A stretch of DNA of 64,000 nucleotides. It comes from Agrobacterium tumefaciens str. B6. GTDB taxonomy: Bacteria > Pseudomonadota > Alphaproteobacteria > Rhizobiales > Rhizobiaceae. The stretch's first letter is position 1; the number at the start of each line of letters is the position of its first letter. Of the stretch, positions 19,316 through 28,822 are shown piece by piece. Both the position numbers and the translations under genes were made by a program. The stretch lies in the NCBI RefSeq assembly GCF_001541315.1, contig NZ_LMVK01000051.1:1-64000 (forward strand), in the 5' to 3' direction. The notes beneath the pieces were generated by a model. The model did no database searches and was not told where the DNA came from. It saw only the letters and a list, made by a program, of their open reading frames with translations.

Positions 19316-19831
19316 CTAGCCCCTGACCAGCCCAACCGTCTTCCCGAGGAAGTCTGCGAGCGTGGCGGTATCGTCGAGATCGAAGACGGGAAGGGTGGCG
19401 TCTGCCACCTCATGATCGGCGGCAATCGCGACGATATGCGGATCGAGCGGCGCAAGCGGTTCGGTCTTGGCGGCCTCCAGCCGGCGCGCCTCGATCTTCG
19501 GCACCGGCTCATATTTGTAACCTTCGATCAGCACCAGATCGCAGGGGGCGAGGCGGGAGAGAATATCCTCGAAGGAGGGTTCCGGTTCGCCGCGCAGTTC
19601 ATGCATGATGGCGAAACGGGTGCCGGAAACGATGGTAACCTCGTGCGCGCCAGCCTGCCGGTGACGCCAGCTATCCGCGCCGACCTTGTCGATATCGAAA
19701 TCATGATGGGCGTGCTTGATGGTGGAGACGCGGTAGCCGCGCGCCGTCAGTTCGGTGACGATGCGCACCGCAAGGCCGGTTTTTCCCGAGTTCTTCCAGC
19801 CGGCGATGCCAAAGACCTTTTGTACCGTCAT
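19316..19831 (-). CDS. mobB: molybdopterin-guanine dinucleotide biosynthesis adaptor protein MobB
   Basis: MobB (171 residues) is a P-loop GTP-binding accessory to MobA in making the guanylyl molybdenum cofactor. The Walker [15 protein letters not shown] is at the N-terminus. [27 protein letters not shown] and the [12 protein letters not shown] motif are typical. Its ATG overlaps the mobA stop by four bases, so it is the last gene of a MFS-mobA-mobB unit. Confidence 0.93.
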   Translation of the reverse strand: MTVQKVFGIAGWKNSGKTGLAVRIVTELTARGYRVSTIKHAHHDFDIDKVGADSWRHRQAGAHEVTIVSGTRFAIMHELRGEPEPSFEDILSRLAPCDLVLIEGYKYEPVPKIEARRLEAAKTEPLAPLDPHIVAIAADHEVADATLPVFDLDDTATLADFLGKTVGLVRG

Positions 19832-20466
19832 GGTTCCATGCTCTCCAGATAGCTTCGCGCCAGCGCCAGTTCATCCGGCGTGTTGATGTTGAAGAACGGA
19901 TCGAGGCTGCCCTTTGCCGTTTCCAGCGGCGGGAAAGCCACGCCGATGGTGACATGCCGGGCAAGATAGGCGCGGATGCGCCGGTTCGCATCGTTCTTCA
20001 GCCACGCCTCGAGATCATCGGCGAGGGCCACCGGCCACAGCGCAAAAACCGGGTGAAGCTGGCCGCTGGAGGCGGCGATGACGATCGCATGATCTGACAC
20101 GTGCTCGCAAAGGCGCGCCACAAGGTCGTCAGGAAAAAATGGGCTGTCGGCCGGCGCGGTAAGAAAATGACTGCCGGCGGTCTCGCGATTGCGGAAGTGG
20201 CGCATGCCTGCCAGAACGCCCGCGAGAGGGCCGGCATGGCCGTTCAGCGTATCAGGCAGCATCGGCAGGCCTAAACTCTCCGCCCAGCCGTTATTGCCGC
20301 TGATGGCGGCATTAATGGTGACATCCGAGACCTGCGGCGTGATGCGGCTGATGACATGAGAAATGAGGGGGCGATCGCCCAGCTGCACCATCGCCTTGTT
20401 GCTGCCCATGCGCCGCGAAAGCCCGCCGGCGAGCACGAGACCGGGTATTTCAAAAGGGGCCGTCAT
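19828..20466 (-). CDS. mobA: molybdenum cofactor guanylyltransferase MobA
   Basis: MobA transfers GMP from GTP to molybdopterin, producing the cofactor used by the DMSO-reductase family. The nucleotidyltransferase signature [22 protein letters not shown] is at residues 9-30, followed by [27 protein letters not shown] and the C-terminal [11 protein letters not shown]. Length is 212 residues. It overlaps the MFS gene upstream and mobB downstream by four bases each, indicating translational coupling. Confidence 0.94.
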   Translation of the reverse strand: MTAPFEIPGLVLAGGLSRRMGSNKAMVQLGDRPLISHVISRITPQVSDVTINAAISGNNGWAESLGLPMLPDTLNGHAGPLAGVLAGMRHFRNRETAGSHFLTAPADSPFFPDDLVARLCEHVSDHAIVIAASSGQLHPVFALWPVALADDLEAWLKNDANRRIRAYLARHVTIGVAFPPLETAKGSLDPFFNINTPDELALARSYLESMEP

Positions 20467-21662
20467 TCCCGCTTTTCCTGCAGCCTTACGATATAGGTGG
20501 TGAGGAGGGCGACAAGGCCGGTCGCCAGCATCACGAGAAGAAGCGGCCAGGTTCCATCCTCTTTGGACAGGACCGAGGAGGCGAGCACCGACAATGCCGC
20601 GCCGCCGCCGATGGTCATGGCGCCGCCGAGACCGGAGGCGGAGCCTGCCAGATGCGGCTGGACGCTGACCATGCCGGCATTGGCGCTCGGCAGCGTCACG
20701 CCGTTGCCGACGCCGATCAGGGCAAGCGGCACGAAAAACGCATAGGCGCTTTCCGCCCCGGCCGAGATCAGCACCATGGTCGTGACGATGCCCGCAATGG
20801 CGATGACATTGCCCGACAGCATCATGCGGGTGATGCCGATTTCGCTGGCATAACGGCCGGAAATGAAGTTGCCGAGCATATAGCCGCTGGCCATGAAGAA
20901 GAATTGCAGGCCGAGCATGGCCGGCGCAAGCCCGTAAAGCACGCTGCCGACGAAGGGCGCGCCGCCGAGGAAGGAAAAGAACATGCCCGATGAGAAGGTC
21001 GAGGTCAGCGCATAACCCCAGAAGAGCGGCGAGCGCAGCAGCTCCGGCCAGGCGTGAAACTGCTGGGAAAAACTCGCCGATTTGTTGTGGTTGGTTTCTC
21101 CGAGATCGAACCAGGCGAGCACCAGAATGCAGATGCCGAGCAGGCAGAGGAGGGCGAAGCTCGACTGCCAGCCGGAGATGTCGTTGAGCAGCCCGCCAAC
21201 CGTCGGCCCCACCATCGGCACCACGGACATGCCCATGGTCACGTAGCCGATCATCGAGGCCGCCTGTTCCATTGGCACCATGTCACGCACGATGGCGCGC
21301 GCCAGCACGAAGCCGGAAACGACGGCCGCCTGCGCGACGCGCCCGATCATGAAAACGGTGATGTTGGGTGCGAGCATGCAGACGAGCGTTGCGACGATCA
21401 TGATGGCGATGCTGACGAGCATCACCGGCCGGCGTCCGAAGAGATCGGAGAGCGGGCCGATGACGAGCTGCAGGCAGGCGGTGGCGGCAAGATAGCCCGA
21501 AACGGCAAATTGCATCACGGCATAATCGGTCTCGAAATAAAGCGCCATGGCCGCAAGCGAGGGCAGGAACACGTTCATGCAAAGCGCTGCGACGCCGGCG
21601 ATGACGACTAGCGTGATGATGTGGGGCGGGGTGGTCCTGTCGAGAAAACGGCCGCTGTTCAT
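20463..21662 (-). CDS. MFS drug/solute exporter, Bcr/CflA family
   Basis: A 12-helix major-facilitator transporter of 399 residues. It shows the Bcr/CflA-type motif [18 protein letters not shown], after helix 2 and the motif-C-like [14 protein letters not shown] in helix 5. Members export drugs such as bicyclomycin or small metabolites; the substrate here is unknown. It is upstream of and coupled to mobA, and the next gene upstream is another transporter ending one base before its start. Confidence 0.85.
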   Translation of the reverse strand: MNSGRFLDRTTPPHIITLVVIAGVAALCMNVFLPSLAAMALYFETDYAVMQFAVSGYLAATACLQLVIGPLSDLFGRRPVMLVSIAIMIVATLVCMLAPNITVFMIGRVAQAAVVSGFVLARAIVRDMVPMEQAASMIGYVTMGMSVVPMVGPTVGGLLNDISGWQSSFALLCLLGICILVLAWFDLGETNHNKSASFSQQFHAWPELLRSPLFWGYALTSTFSSGMFFSFLGGAPFVGSVLYGLAPAMLGLQFFFMASGYMLGNFISGRYASEIGITRMMLSGNVIAIAGIVTTMVLISAGAESAYAFFVPLALIGVGNGVTLPSANAGMVSVQPHLAGSASGLGGAMTIGGGAALSVLASSVLSKEDGTWPLLLVMLATGLVALLTTYIVRLQEKRE

Positions 21663-21663
21663 C

Positions 21664-22632
21664 TCATTCTCCCGCTTCTTCCGTTACGGTAGTTTTCGTA
21701 ACGGAAGCCGGCCGCACCGTGGTTGCGGCGGTGGGTGTCGCAGCCGAGCGCTTGGCCATCTGCGAACGCTTGCGCAGGCTTTCGCGATAGAAGGTATAGA
21801 GGCCCGAACCGATGACGATCATGGCGCCTGCGATGGTGTAGCTGTCGATTTTCTCGTTGAAGAAGAACACGCCGATCATGAAACCCCAGAGCAGGCTGGT
21901 GTAACGGAATGGCGCGACAAAGGAGATTTCGCCTGATCTCATCGCGAGAATGATCGCCTGATAGCCCACCAGCACCAGGATGGCGGAACCGGCGAGATGC
22001 GAGAGAATCATGAAATTCATCGGCTGCCAGCCGCCGAAGGGCACGATCAACAGGCCGCCCACGGCCATGTTGACGAAAGCGGTGATGACAGTGATGGCGA
22101 GTGAGGGCACATCCGCATACATCTTCCGGGTCAGCAGGTCACGCGCGGCGGTGACCGCAAGCGATGCGACGACGAGCAGCGCCCCCGGCGTGAAGCCTTC
22201 AGGGCCCGGGCGAATGATGATCAGCACGCCGATGAAACCGGTGATGATGGCCGCCCAGCGCCGCCAGCCCACGGGTTCGCGCAGGAAAAGGGCAGCCCCC
22301 AGCGTCACCACCAGCGGCAGGGATTGCAATATGGCCGAGGCGTTGGAGAATTCGATGAGGCCGAGCGCCGTCAGATAAAGCACGGCGGCTGTCACCTCGC
22401 AGAGACAGCGCAGGATGATGATGGGCCGCAGCAGGGTTTTGAGCGGCCGGAGCGCGCCGAAATGGCGTGCGGCGATATAGATCAGCACCACGGTCATGAT
22501 GCCGCGCACGAACATGATCTGGCCGGTGTTGATATAGGGAGTGACGGACTTCGTCAGCGCATCATTGGCCGTGAAGCTTGCCATTGCGAGCGCCATGAAA
22601 AGTGCGCCGCGCGTATTGTCCGTCAATGCCAT
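21664..22632 (-). CDS. EamA/DMT-superfamily transporter
   Basis: A drug/metabolite transporter of 322 residues with ten predicted membrane helices in two EamA repeats. The first has ALFMALAMASFTANDALTK and the second begins near LLVVASLAVTAARDLLTRK. The tail after the last helix is basic and then Thr/Ala-rich, so probably cytoplasmic. The frame opens with a TTG at 22638, but ATG 22632 is preferred. It appears to be the first gene of the DMT-MFS-mobA-mobB unit. Substrate is unknown. Confidence 0.85.
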   Translation of the reverse strand: MALTDNTRGALFMALAMASFTANDALTKSVTPYINTGQIMFVRGIMTVVLIYIAARHFGALRPLKTLLRPIIILRCLCEVTAAVLYLTALGLIEFSNASAILQSLPLVVTLGAALFLREPVGWRRWAAIITGFIGVLIIIRPGPEGFTPGALLVVASLAVTAARDLLTRKMYADVPSLAITVITAFVNMAVGGLLIVPFGGWQPMNFMILSHLAGSAILVLVGYQAIILAMRSGEISFVAPFRYTSLLWGFMIGVFFFNEKIDSYTIAGAMIVIGSGLYTFYRESLRKRSQMAKRSAATPTAATTVRPASVTKTTVTEEAGE

Positions 22633-22793
22633 TCCCAAATATCCCAGACCATGCGCGGTTTACTCCGTCCGCCCTTGCGGGCGATCTGGAGCCGCCGTTC
22701 CGGCGCAACCACGCATTCCTCCATGCAAAGAGACGTGGCACGGCACAGCCGGTATTTCAACCGCTTATATGGGCGGGTGGACGAGAAAGAGGC

Positions 22794-23843
22794 TCAGCCG
22801 CCGGTCACGCTCATGTGGCGGGAGACGGCGGGCCGGTTATGGGTCCGGTCGATGATGAAATCATGCCCCTTCGGCTTGCGCAGCAGGGCTTCATCGATAG
22901 CGCTCGAGAGATAGACGTCGCTGTCGGAGGCGCGCAGCGCCGTGCGCAGATCGGCGGCGTCGTCCTGGCCGAGACACATATAAAGCGTGCCGGTGCAGGT
23001 GAGGCGCACGCGATTGCAGCTTTCGCAGAAATTATGCGTCATCGGGGTGATGAAGCCCATCCGGCCGCCAGTTTCCTTCACCGTCACGTAACGGGCGGGG
23101 CCGCCGGTCTGGTAATCGCTGTCGATGAGCGTGAAGCTCTTTTCGAGATCGGCGCGCAGCTGCGAAAGCGGCAGGTAGCGGTCAGTGCGATCTTCCTCGA
23201 TCTCGCCCATCGGCATGGTTTCGATGACAGTCAGGTCCATGCCGCGGCCATGGGCGAAACGCATCAGATCGGGAATCTCGGCGTCGTTGAAGTCCTTAAG
23301 CGCCACGGCGTTGAGCTTGACCTTGATGCCCGCGGCCTGGGCCGCATCCAACCCTTCCATCACCCGGTCGATATCGCCCCAGCGGGTGATATGGCGGAAT
23401 TTATCGCGGTCGAGCGTATCGAGCGAGACATTGATGCGGCGCACGCCGCAATCGGCGAGTTCGGCGGCGAATTTCGCAAGCTGCGAGCCGTTGGTGGTCA
23501 GCGTCAGTTCGTCGAGCGCGCCTGTTTGCACATGTCGGCCGAGGTTCCTCACCAGCGACATGATGTTCTTGCGCACCAGCGGCTCGCCGCCAGTCAGCCT
23601 CAGCTTGCGCACGCCGCGCGCGATGAAGACGGAACAGAGGCGGTCGAGTTCTTCGAGCGTCAGAAGGTCCTTCTTCGGCAGGAAGGTCATGTGCTCGGAC
23701 ATGCAATAGGTGCAGCGGAAATCACAGCGGTCGGTCACGGAAACGCGTAGATAGGTGATGGCGCGGCCGAAAGGGTCCACCATCGGTGTGCTGTTTTCCG
23801 TCAGGGTTTTCGCTTTTTCAAGCGAGCCGGGGAAACTGTTCAC
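22794..23843 (-). CDS. moaA: GTP 3',8-cyclase MoaA (molybdopterin precursor)
   Basis: This radical-SAM enzyme rearranges GTP in the first step of molybdopterin synthesis, acting with MoaC. The N-terminal cluster motif CDFRCTYCM (CxxxCxxC), the GGEPL SAM-binding motif and the second cluster [12 protein letters not shown] are all present. The protein ends in the required Gly-Gly. GTG 23843 has an AGGA site eight bases upstream and gives 349 residues. Another GTG eleven codons earlier (23876) is less likely. It stands 160 bases upstream of the DMT-mob unit and may feed into it. Confidence 0.93.
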   Translation of the reverse strand: MNSFPGSLEKAKTLTENSTPMVDPFGRAITYLRVSVTDRCDFRCTYCMSEHMTFLPKKDLLTLEELDRLCSVFIARGVRKLRLTGGEPLVRKNIMSLVRNLGRHVQTGALDELTLTTNGSQLAKFAAELADCGVRRINVSLDTLDRDKFRHITRWGDIDRVMEGLDAAQAAGIKVKLNAVALKDFNDAEIPDLMRFAHGRGMDLTVIETMPMGEIEEDRTDRYLPLSQLRADLEKSFTLIDSDYQTGGPARYVTVKETGGRMGFITPMTHNFCESCNRVRLTCTGTLYMCLGQDDAADLRTALRASDSDVYLSSAIDEALLRKPKGHDFIIDRTHNRPAVSRHMSVTGG

Positions 23844-23975
23844 GTCTCCATCCTCATTGCGCCTTGCGCCGGGCACACACGCCTGATGTGTGCTCTATTA
23901 GGTGATGTAGTGGCTTGCCTATCGTGAGGCAAGTCCGTAATTCTGACGCATGTGACGAGCTTGCGGAAGTGAAAA

Positions 23976-24344
23976 ATGAGTGATGCCTGGCCGACCGAGC
24001 TGCTTGTGTCGAAAGACCGGCGCGAATTGACTGTTTCCTTTGATGATGGAAGCGTTTACCGGCTTGGCGCCGAGATGCTGCGCGTGCTTTCGCCCTCGGC
24101 GGAAGTGCAGGGCCACGGGCCGGGACAAAAGGTCACGGTGCCCGGCAAACGCAATGTCGCCATCCGTTCCATGGTAGCGACCGGCAATTATGCGGTTCGC
24201 ATCGTTTTCGACGATGGCCACGATAGCGGCATCTACACTTGGAAATATCTGAAGGAATTGGGTGAGACAGGGGATGCGCTGTTTGCCGATTACGAACGGC
24301 AGCTCGCCGAAGAGGGCTTGAGCAGGGAACCGCGATTCCGGTAG
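23976..24344 (+). CDS. DUF971 (GBBH-like N-terminal domain) protein
   Basis: The 122-residue protein matches the DUF971 / gamma-butyrobetaine-hydroxylase N-terminal-like family. Typical elements are a WPTELLVSKDRRELTVSFDDG start, a central YRLGAEMLRVLSPSAE, and GNYAVRIVFDDGHDSGIYTWKYL. Stand-alone members are linked to Fe-S or molybdenum enzyme maturation by gene context only. Here it is divergent from moaA, which fits that link but does not prove it. Confidence 0.8.
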   Translation: MSDAWPTELLVSKDRRELTVSFDDGSVYRLGAEMLRVLSPSAEVQGHGPGQKVTVPGKRNVAIRSMVATGNYAVRIVFDDGHDSGIYTWKYLKELGETGDALFADYERQLAEEGLSREPRFR

Positions 24345-24352
24345 GCGCTTAC

Positions 24353-24387
24353 TTCCCTCATTCCGGTGACAAGCACAGGAATGAGGG
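24353..24387. repeat. remnant of an A-type palindromic repeat (A9)
   Basis: CCTCATTCC and GGAATGAGG arms surround GGTGACAAGCACA. These are the outer arms of A1/A5/A6 with the whole core missing, as if an internal deletion had fused the ends. Confidence 0.7.
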
Positions 24388-24546
24388 TGGGAGCAAAGGA
24401 CATCTGAAGCACCATGTTCCGGCAGCAAATAACCCGTTGAATCTGCGCGCCGTCCGTCAGTAAAATCGTTTTCGCTTTTCCCGTCGATGCGCTAGGAAGT
24501 GAGGGAGGGAACACCCTCGTCTTATTGATTTTCAGCGGGGTGGCGT

Positions 24547-26358
24547 GTGGCTGTAGAAGCGAACGGAAATGATCTGGCCCAGGTGGTCGTATTGTTGGCG
24601 GCAGGCGTTGTCGCCGCGCCGATCTTCAAGCGCATCGGCCTCGGCTCGGTGCTCGGTTATCTGGCCGCCGGCCTTGTGATCGGGCCTTATGGTCTCGGTT
24701 TCTTTTCCGATTCGCAGGCCATTCTGCATATAGCGGAACTCGGCGTGGTGATGTTCCTGTTCATCATCGGCCTTGAAATGCAGCCCTCGCGGCTGTGGTC
24801 GATGCGGCAGGATATTTTCGGGCTGGGTGCTTTGCAGGTGCTGGTCTGTATGGCGGGTCTGACGCTGGTGGGCGTCAGCCTCGGTTTTCCCGTCATCATG
24901 TCCTTTGTCGCCGGCACCGGTTTCGTGCTGACCTCGACGGCGATCGTCATGCAGATGCTGCAGGAACGCAACAGCATGTCGAGCCTTAAAGGCCAGCGCA
25001 TCATCGCCATCCTGCTGTTCGAGGATCTGGCCATCGTGCCGCTGCTTGCGCTTGTCGCCTTCCTCGGTGCGGGCGGCGAACATGTGACGGCGTCGGAGCG
25101 CTGGGTCTCCGTCGGCATCGCGCTTGCCGCCGTCGGCGCGCTCATCCTGGCCGGGCGTTATCTTCTCAACCCGTTTTTCCGCCTGCTGGCTGCTTCCGGC
25201 GCGCGTGAGGTGATGACGGCCGCGGCGCTGCTGGTGGTGCTCGGTTCGGCGCTTCTGATGCAGGTCAGCGGTCTTTCGATGGCCATGGGCGCTTTCCTTG
25301 CCGGCGTGCTTCTGTCGGAATCCTCTTTCCGTCACCAGCTCGAGGCAGATATCGAGCCGTTTCGCGGCATTCTGCTCGGGCTGTTCTTCCTCGGCGTCGG
25401 CATGGCCATCGATCTTGCCGTCATTGCCTCCAACTGGCAGCTCGTGCTGGTTAGCGTCGTCGCCTACATGCTGCTCAAGGCCTTCCTGATCTATGGCGTG
25501 GCGCGGGCGCTTGGCACTACCAGGCGCGAAAGCCTGGAACGGGCGGTACTGATGGCGCAGGGCGGCGAATTCGCCTTCGTGCTTTATTCGGCCGCCGTCA
25601 GCGCTGGTATTCTCGACCGGGAGGCGAACGCCATCCTGACGGCGACCATCATCATCTCCATGGTGCTGACGCCGCTGATGGTCATCCTGCATGACCGGCT
25701 GGTGCCGGCGGCGGTTCCCAATACCGACGATCTCGACGTGCCCGAGAATGTCGAGGGCAGCATTCTCCTGATCGGCTTCGGGCGTTTCGGCCAGATCGTC
25801 AGCCAGCCGCTTCTGGCGCGGGGCTATACGCTGTCGCTCATCGACAAGGATGCCGAGTTCGTGCGCGATGCGGCGGAATTCGGCTTCAAGGTCTATTATG
25901 GTGATGGTTCGCGGGCGGAAATCCTGCATGCGGCCGGCGCCAGCACGGCGCGCGCGGTTCTCATCTGCGTCGACGACAAGGAGGCCGCGGTCAGGATCGC
26001 GGAGATCGTCAAGCACGAATTCCCGCTGGTGCCGGTCCTTGCCCGTGCTTACGACCGTGGCCATGCCATTGATCTGCTCAAGGCGGGTGTCGATTACCAG
26101 ATCCGCGGGACGCTGGAATCGGCGCTGAATTTCAGCGAGGAAGTGCTTGGCGCCATGGGCGAGGAGCGGGAAGACGCCGCCCGTCTGGTGGAGGAATTCC
26201 GCGACCGCGACGAGGAACGTTTCGCCATGGAAGTCGTCGGCGGCATCTATGCCGGCCGGTCGCTGATCCGCGGCAACGCCCAGCCGGCCGATCTGGTTGC
26301 CGCCCGCACGGCGCGCGAGCGGGCCGAGCGGGAAAAGGCGGAAGCAGCAGAGGAATAG
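24547..26358 (+). CDS. monovalent cation:proton antiporter-2 (Kef/YbaL type)
   Basis: A CPA2-family antiporter of 603 residues. The first 380 residues contain about 12-13 membrane helices with the GSVLGYLAAGLVIGPYGLG and GFVLTSTAIVMQML motifs of the exchanger. A TrkA-N/RCK nucleotide-binding domain follows at about residues 402-520 (ILLIGFGRFGQIVSQPLLARG). A charged tail ends the protein. It likely exchanges K+ for H+ under nucleotide or redox control. The start is GTG with GGGG upstream. The closest named relatives are KefB/KefC and YbaL; which one cannot be told by eye. Confidence 0.9.
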   Translation: MAVEANGNDLAQVVVLLAAGVVAAPIFKRIGLGSVLGYLAAGLVIGPYGLGFFSDSQAILHIAELGVVMFLFIIGLEMQPSRLWSMRQDIFGLGALQVLVCMAGLTLVGVSLGFPVIMSFVAGTGFVLTSTAIVMQMLQERNSMSSLKGQRIIAILLFEDLAIVPLLALVAFLGAGGEHVTASERWVSVGIALAAVGALILAGRYLLNPFFRLLAASGAREVMTAAALLVVLGSALLMQVSGLSMAMGAFLAGVLLSESSFRHQLEADIEPFRGILLGLFFLGVGMAIDLAVIASNWQLVLVSVVAYMLLKAFLIYGVARALGTTRRESLERAVLMAQGGEFAFVLYSAAVSAGILDREANAILTATIIISMVLTPLMVILHDRLVPAAVPNTDDLDVPENVEGSILLIGFGRFGQIVSQPLLARGYTLSLIDKDAEFVRDAAEFGFKVYYGDGSRAEILHAAGASTARAVLICVDDKEAAVRIAEIVKHEFPLVPVLARAYDRGHAIDLLKAGVDYQIRGTLESALNFSEEVLGAMGEEREDAARLVEEFRDRDEERFAMEVVGGIYAGRSLIRGNAQPADLVAARTARERAEREKAEAAEE

Positions 26359-26412
26359 GACGCGCCGATCTTTCGATGTCGGCAAAGGGAATTCGTATGG
26401 ATAGGAACGGAT

Positions 26413-27021
26413 ATGACGATCATTCGCACGGTTGAGGAATTGAGGGCCATCTATGACGGCACGAGCGAGGCATCGATCGCCAAGGTGACAGCCACGCTGA
26501 CGGCCGAATACAGGCTGATGATCGAGACTTCGCCGTTCCTCGCGCTGGCGACGGTCGGGCCGGAGGGCATGGACTGTTCACCGCGCGGCGACAAGGGCGG
26601 CGTGGTCAGGGTGGCTGATGACAGGACGGTGCTTCTGCCGGACTGGCGCGGCAATAACCGCGTGGATTCGCTTTTGAACATCGTGCGCGATCCGCGCGTG
26701 GCGCTGATGTTCCTGATCCCCGGCTCGAACACGACGATGCGCATCAACGGCCGCGCCGTGGTCTCCGTCGCTCCCGATCTGCTGGAGAGCTTCGAGATGG
26801 ATGGCAAACATCCGCGCACGGTTATCGTGGTGACGATCGACGAAGTCTATTTCCAGTGCGCCCGGGCGCTGATGCGCTCCGAGCTGTGGAACCCCGATAA
26901 TTTCGTCGATCCGGCGGCGCTCCCGACACCCGGTCTTCTGCTCAAGGCGGCGAAGGCGGAGTTCGATCAGGAAACCTATGACCGCGAATGGGCGGCGCGG
27001 GCGGCGAAGACCATGTGGTGA
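26413..27021 (+). CDS. pyridoxamine 5'-phosphate oxidase-fold (FMN-binding) protein
   Basis: This 202-residue split-barrel flavoprotein has the PPOX-type core (SPFLALATVGPEGMDCSPRGDKGGVVRV, DWRGNNRVDSLLNIVRDPRVALMF). The C-terminal ALMRSELWN part belongs to a family usually described as MSMEG_1061-like FMN-dependent PPOX. Such proteins bind FMN or F420, but reactions are mostly unassigned, and it is not the vitamin B6 enzyme itself. It follows the antiporter by 54 bases and may share its transcript. Confidence 0.8.
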   Translation: MTIIRTVEELRAIYDGTSEASIAKVTATLTAEYRLMIETSPFLALATVGPEGMDCSPRGDKGGVVRVADDRTVLLPDWRGNNRVDSLLNIVRDPRVALMFLIPGSNTTMRINGRAVVSVAPDLLESFEMDGKHPRTVIVVTIDEVYFQCARALMRSELWNPDNFVDPAALPTPGLLLKAAKAEFDQETYDREWAARAAKTMW

Positions 27022-27103
27022 GGCGCAATAAAGACGCGACCGTCGGGCCGCTGAGGCAAGCCTCGCAAGGCTTACGCCATTGGCGAAAGCGGAGTGTCTC
27101 ACT

Positions 27104-27218
27104 CCGTCACCCCGGACTGGTCCGGGGTCTAGCGCGATCAAGTCCTTGATCGCCAGAGACTCTTTTCACGGCGCAGACGCGCCGTGACTGGATGCCGGAT
27201 CAAGTCCGGCATGACGGG
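27104..27218. repeat. dispersed palindromic repeat A4 (RIME-like)
   Basis: The left arm is CACCCCGGACTGGTCCGGGG and the right arm GATGCCGGATCAAGTCCGGC. The inner core is diverged: the CAGCCCAAGTCC hairpin is replaced by GCGATCAAGTCCTTGATCGC, which is still a palindrome. That compensated change suggests selection on pairing. Confidence 0.8.
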
Positions 27219-27246
27219 GGAGATAGTGGCGCGTACGCCAACATCC

Positions 27247-28317
27247 TCAAGTCCGATAAATCAGCCAGTTCTTCCCGACATAGTTCTTCTGCATGCCGTC
27301 CTCATAATAGACGGAGCGGTTCCGGCCGGTTTCCTTGGCATGGTAGAGCGCCGTATCGGCATGGCCGTAAAGCTCGCTCGGATTGGTGGCCTGTGCGGCG
27401 GAGGCGAAGCCGATGGAAATTGTCACCGTGCCATAGTCGGCGCCCGATCTCGAATTGCGGAACGGCGTGCTTTCCAGCGACAGGCGGATGCGCTCGCACG
27501 TCACCATCACCTCTTCGGGCGTGTTGCCATCCAGAATGATGGCGAATTCCTCGCCGCCGCTTCTGGCGACAAAACCATCCTTGCGGACATTGGCGCGGAT
27601 GACCGAGGCGACGGTGGCGAGAATCTTGTCGCCGACCGGATGGCCGAATGTGTCGTTGACCCGCTTGAAGTGATCGATATCGAGCAGAACCAGCGTGGTA
27701 TATTGCAGGCCGATGGAGCTGTCATAAACCGATGCCAGCCGGTCGTCGAAGGCGCGCCGGTTGGAGAGGCGCGTCAGCGAGTCGGTATTGGCGATGCGCT
27801 TGTATTCGTCCAGTTCGAGGCGCACCTGATGCATTTCCTCGGCATGGCGATTGACGTCATTGAACGCCTTTTCGCCGTCGATGATTTTCGAGCCGGTGGC
27901 TTCGGCCAGCAATGAGATTGCATTCCTCAGAATATTGCTGCTGGCGGCGTTCTTGTCGTCGATGCGCTGGCGCGTTTCGCCGAGAATCCTGTTGTAGTTT
28001 TCGATGGAGGATTGTTCGCGCCTCAGCGTTCCCAGCAGACCCTCCAGTTCACGCCGCAGCTTGTCATGCGCATCGTCGATCGACCGTGCGGGATTACCTT
28101 CGCCGTAGCGTGAGGACAGCTCGTCCAGATCTTCCTGCGTCACCCGGTTGCCGAGCGCGGCCAGATCCTTCGTCAGGGCAGGGTTCGAACCGATATAGGC
28201 TTCGTAAAACAGGCTGTAGTTACGCGGGATCGGCGAAACACCCATGCTCCGCATGGCATAGGCAATCTGCCCGGCAATGTCGGGCCCCGTGGTTTTGGGC
28301 GTGGATGCCGTGTTCAT
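27247..28317 (-). CDS. dgcB: diguanylate cyclase (GGDEF), probable DgcB
   Basis: The protein (356 residues) has no membrane segment or recognised sensor. Residues 1-170 are helical, with a likely coiled coil (HDKLRRELEGLLGTLRREQ). A GGDEF domain follows, with LLDIDHFKRVNDTFGH and the active-site SGGEEF near residue 253, so it should make cyclic di-GMP. The Arg-x-x-Asp inhibitory site five residues before GGEEF is not conserved (VRKDGFVAR). The ATG at 28317 has GGAG seven bases upstream. Counting genes from exoR (Atu1715 in strain C58) puts it at Atu1691, which I recall as DgcB, a cyclase promoting attachment. That identity is inference. Confidence 0.85.
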   Translation of the reverse strand: MNTASTPKTTGPDIAGQIAYAMRSMGVSPIPRNYSLFYEAYIGSNPALTKDLAALGNRVTQEDLDELSSRYGEGNPARSIDDAHDKLRRELEGLLGTLRREQSSIENYNRILGETRQRIDDKNAASSNILRNAISLLAEATGSKIIDGEKAFNDVNRHAEEMHQVRLELDEYKRIANTDSLTRLSNRRAFDDRLASVYDSSIGLQYTTLVLLDIDHFKRVNDTFGHPVGDKILATVASVIRANVRKDGFVARSGGEEFAIILDGNTPEEVMVTCERIRLSLESTPFRNSRSGADYGTVTISIGFASAAQATNPSELYGHADTALYHAKETGRNRSVYYEDGMQKNYVGKNWLIYRT

Positions 28318-28822
28318 CAAGAAACTCCAGTGAGTCTGCTTATCGACTATGATTATTATTATGAAGCTAGTTTTGGAAAGCTTAATTTACGGGAAACTAA
28401 TTTTTGTTTCCAGAAACTCGTTTTTCGCCAATTTTTATTTTAGTTAATTGATAAATATAAGTAATTTTCATTTTGAAGAATTCCGGAGCTTTTTATCTCT
28501 ACTATTCGTCTTGGTGACAGCATCGCATTTATTCTGTCAATCCCAATAACGGGGTTGGTGTGATTTATTTTGGCACAACAATAAGGAAAGATATTGCCGG
28601 GATGAAAAGAGATGAGGTTTTTTGAGTTGGGAGAGACACCGCCTATAGGCGGCGTTTTCTGTCATCCGTGTCGGGATACAGTAACGTTACAGTTTTATTT
28701 GCGGCTCCATGCCATGCGGGATGCGGCAGTGCCATTTTGTGACGGCGCCGCAACCATTCGGCAAATTTTGCGAAGGGATCAATTATGCTTCCGGCCGCAG
28801 CTTCGGCCGCACCGACTGCGTG
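28318..28822. promoter_or_regulatory. 505-base AT-rich gene-free region before dgcB
   Basis: I see no credible gene. 28360-28500 is unusually AT-rich, with many T-tracts, for this GC-rich chromosome. It contains GAAACTAATTTTTGTTTC and GTTTCCAGAAAC inverted repeats at 28394-28417. Such tracts are typical targets of MucR/Ros-type or H-NS-like repressors, so this may be the dgcB control region (minus strand). At 28640-28654 a CCGCC-TATA-GGCGG hairpin followed by GTTTTCT could terminate a plus-strand transcript, although no plus-strand gene precedes it. Confidence 0.4.

Noticed and set aside
22602-23750. 382-codon frame antisense to moaA
   Set aside because: moaA has all radical-SAM motifs on the other strand; this frame is His/Ala/Gly-rich shadow sequence.
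27247-28317. Dual-function cyclase/phosphodiesterase
   Set aside because: Only a GGDEF domain is present; there is no EAL or HD-GYP motif in the frame or adjacent.
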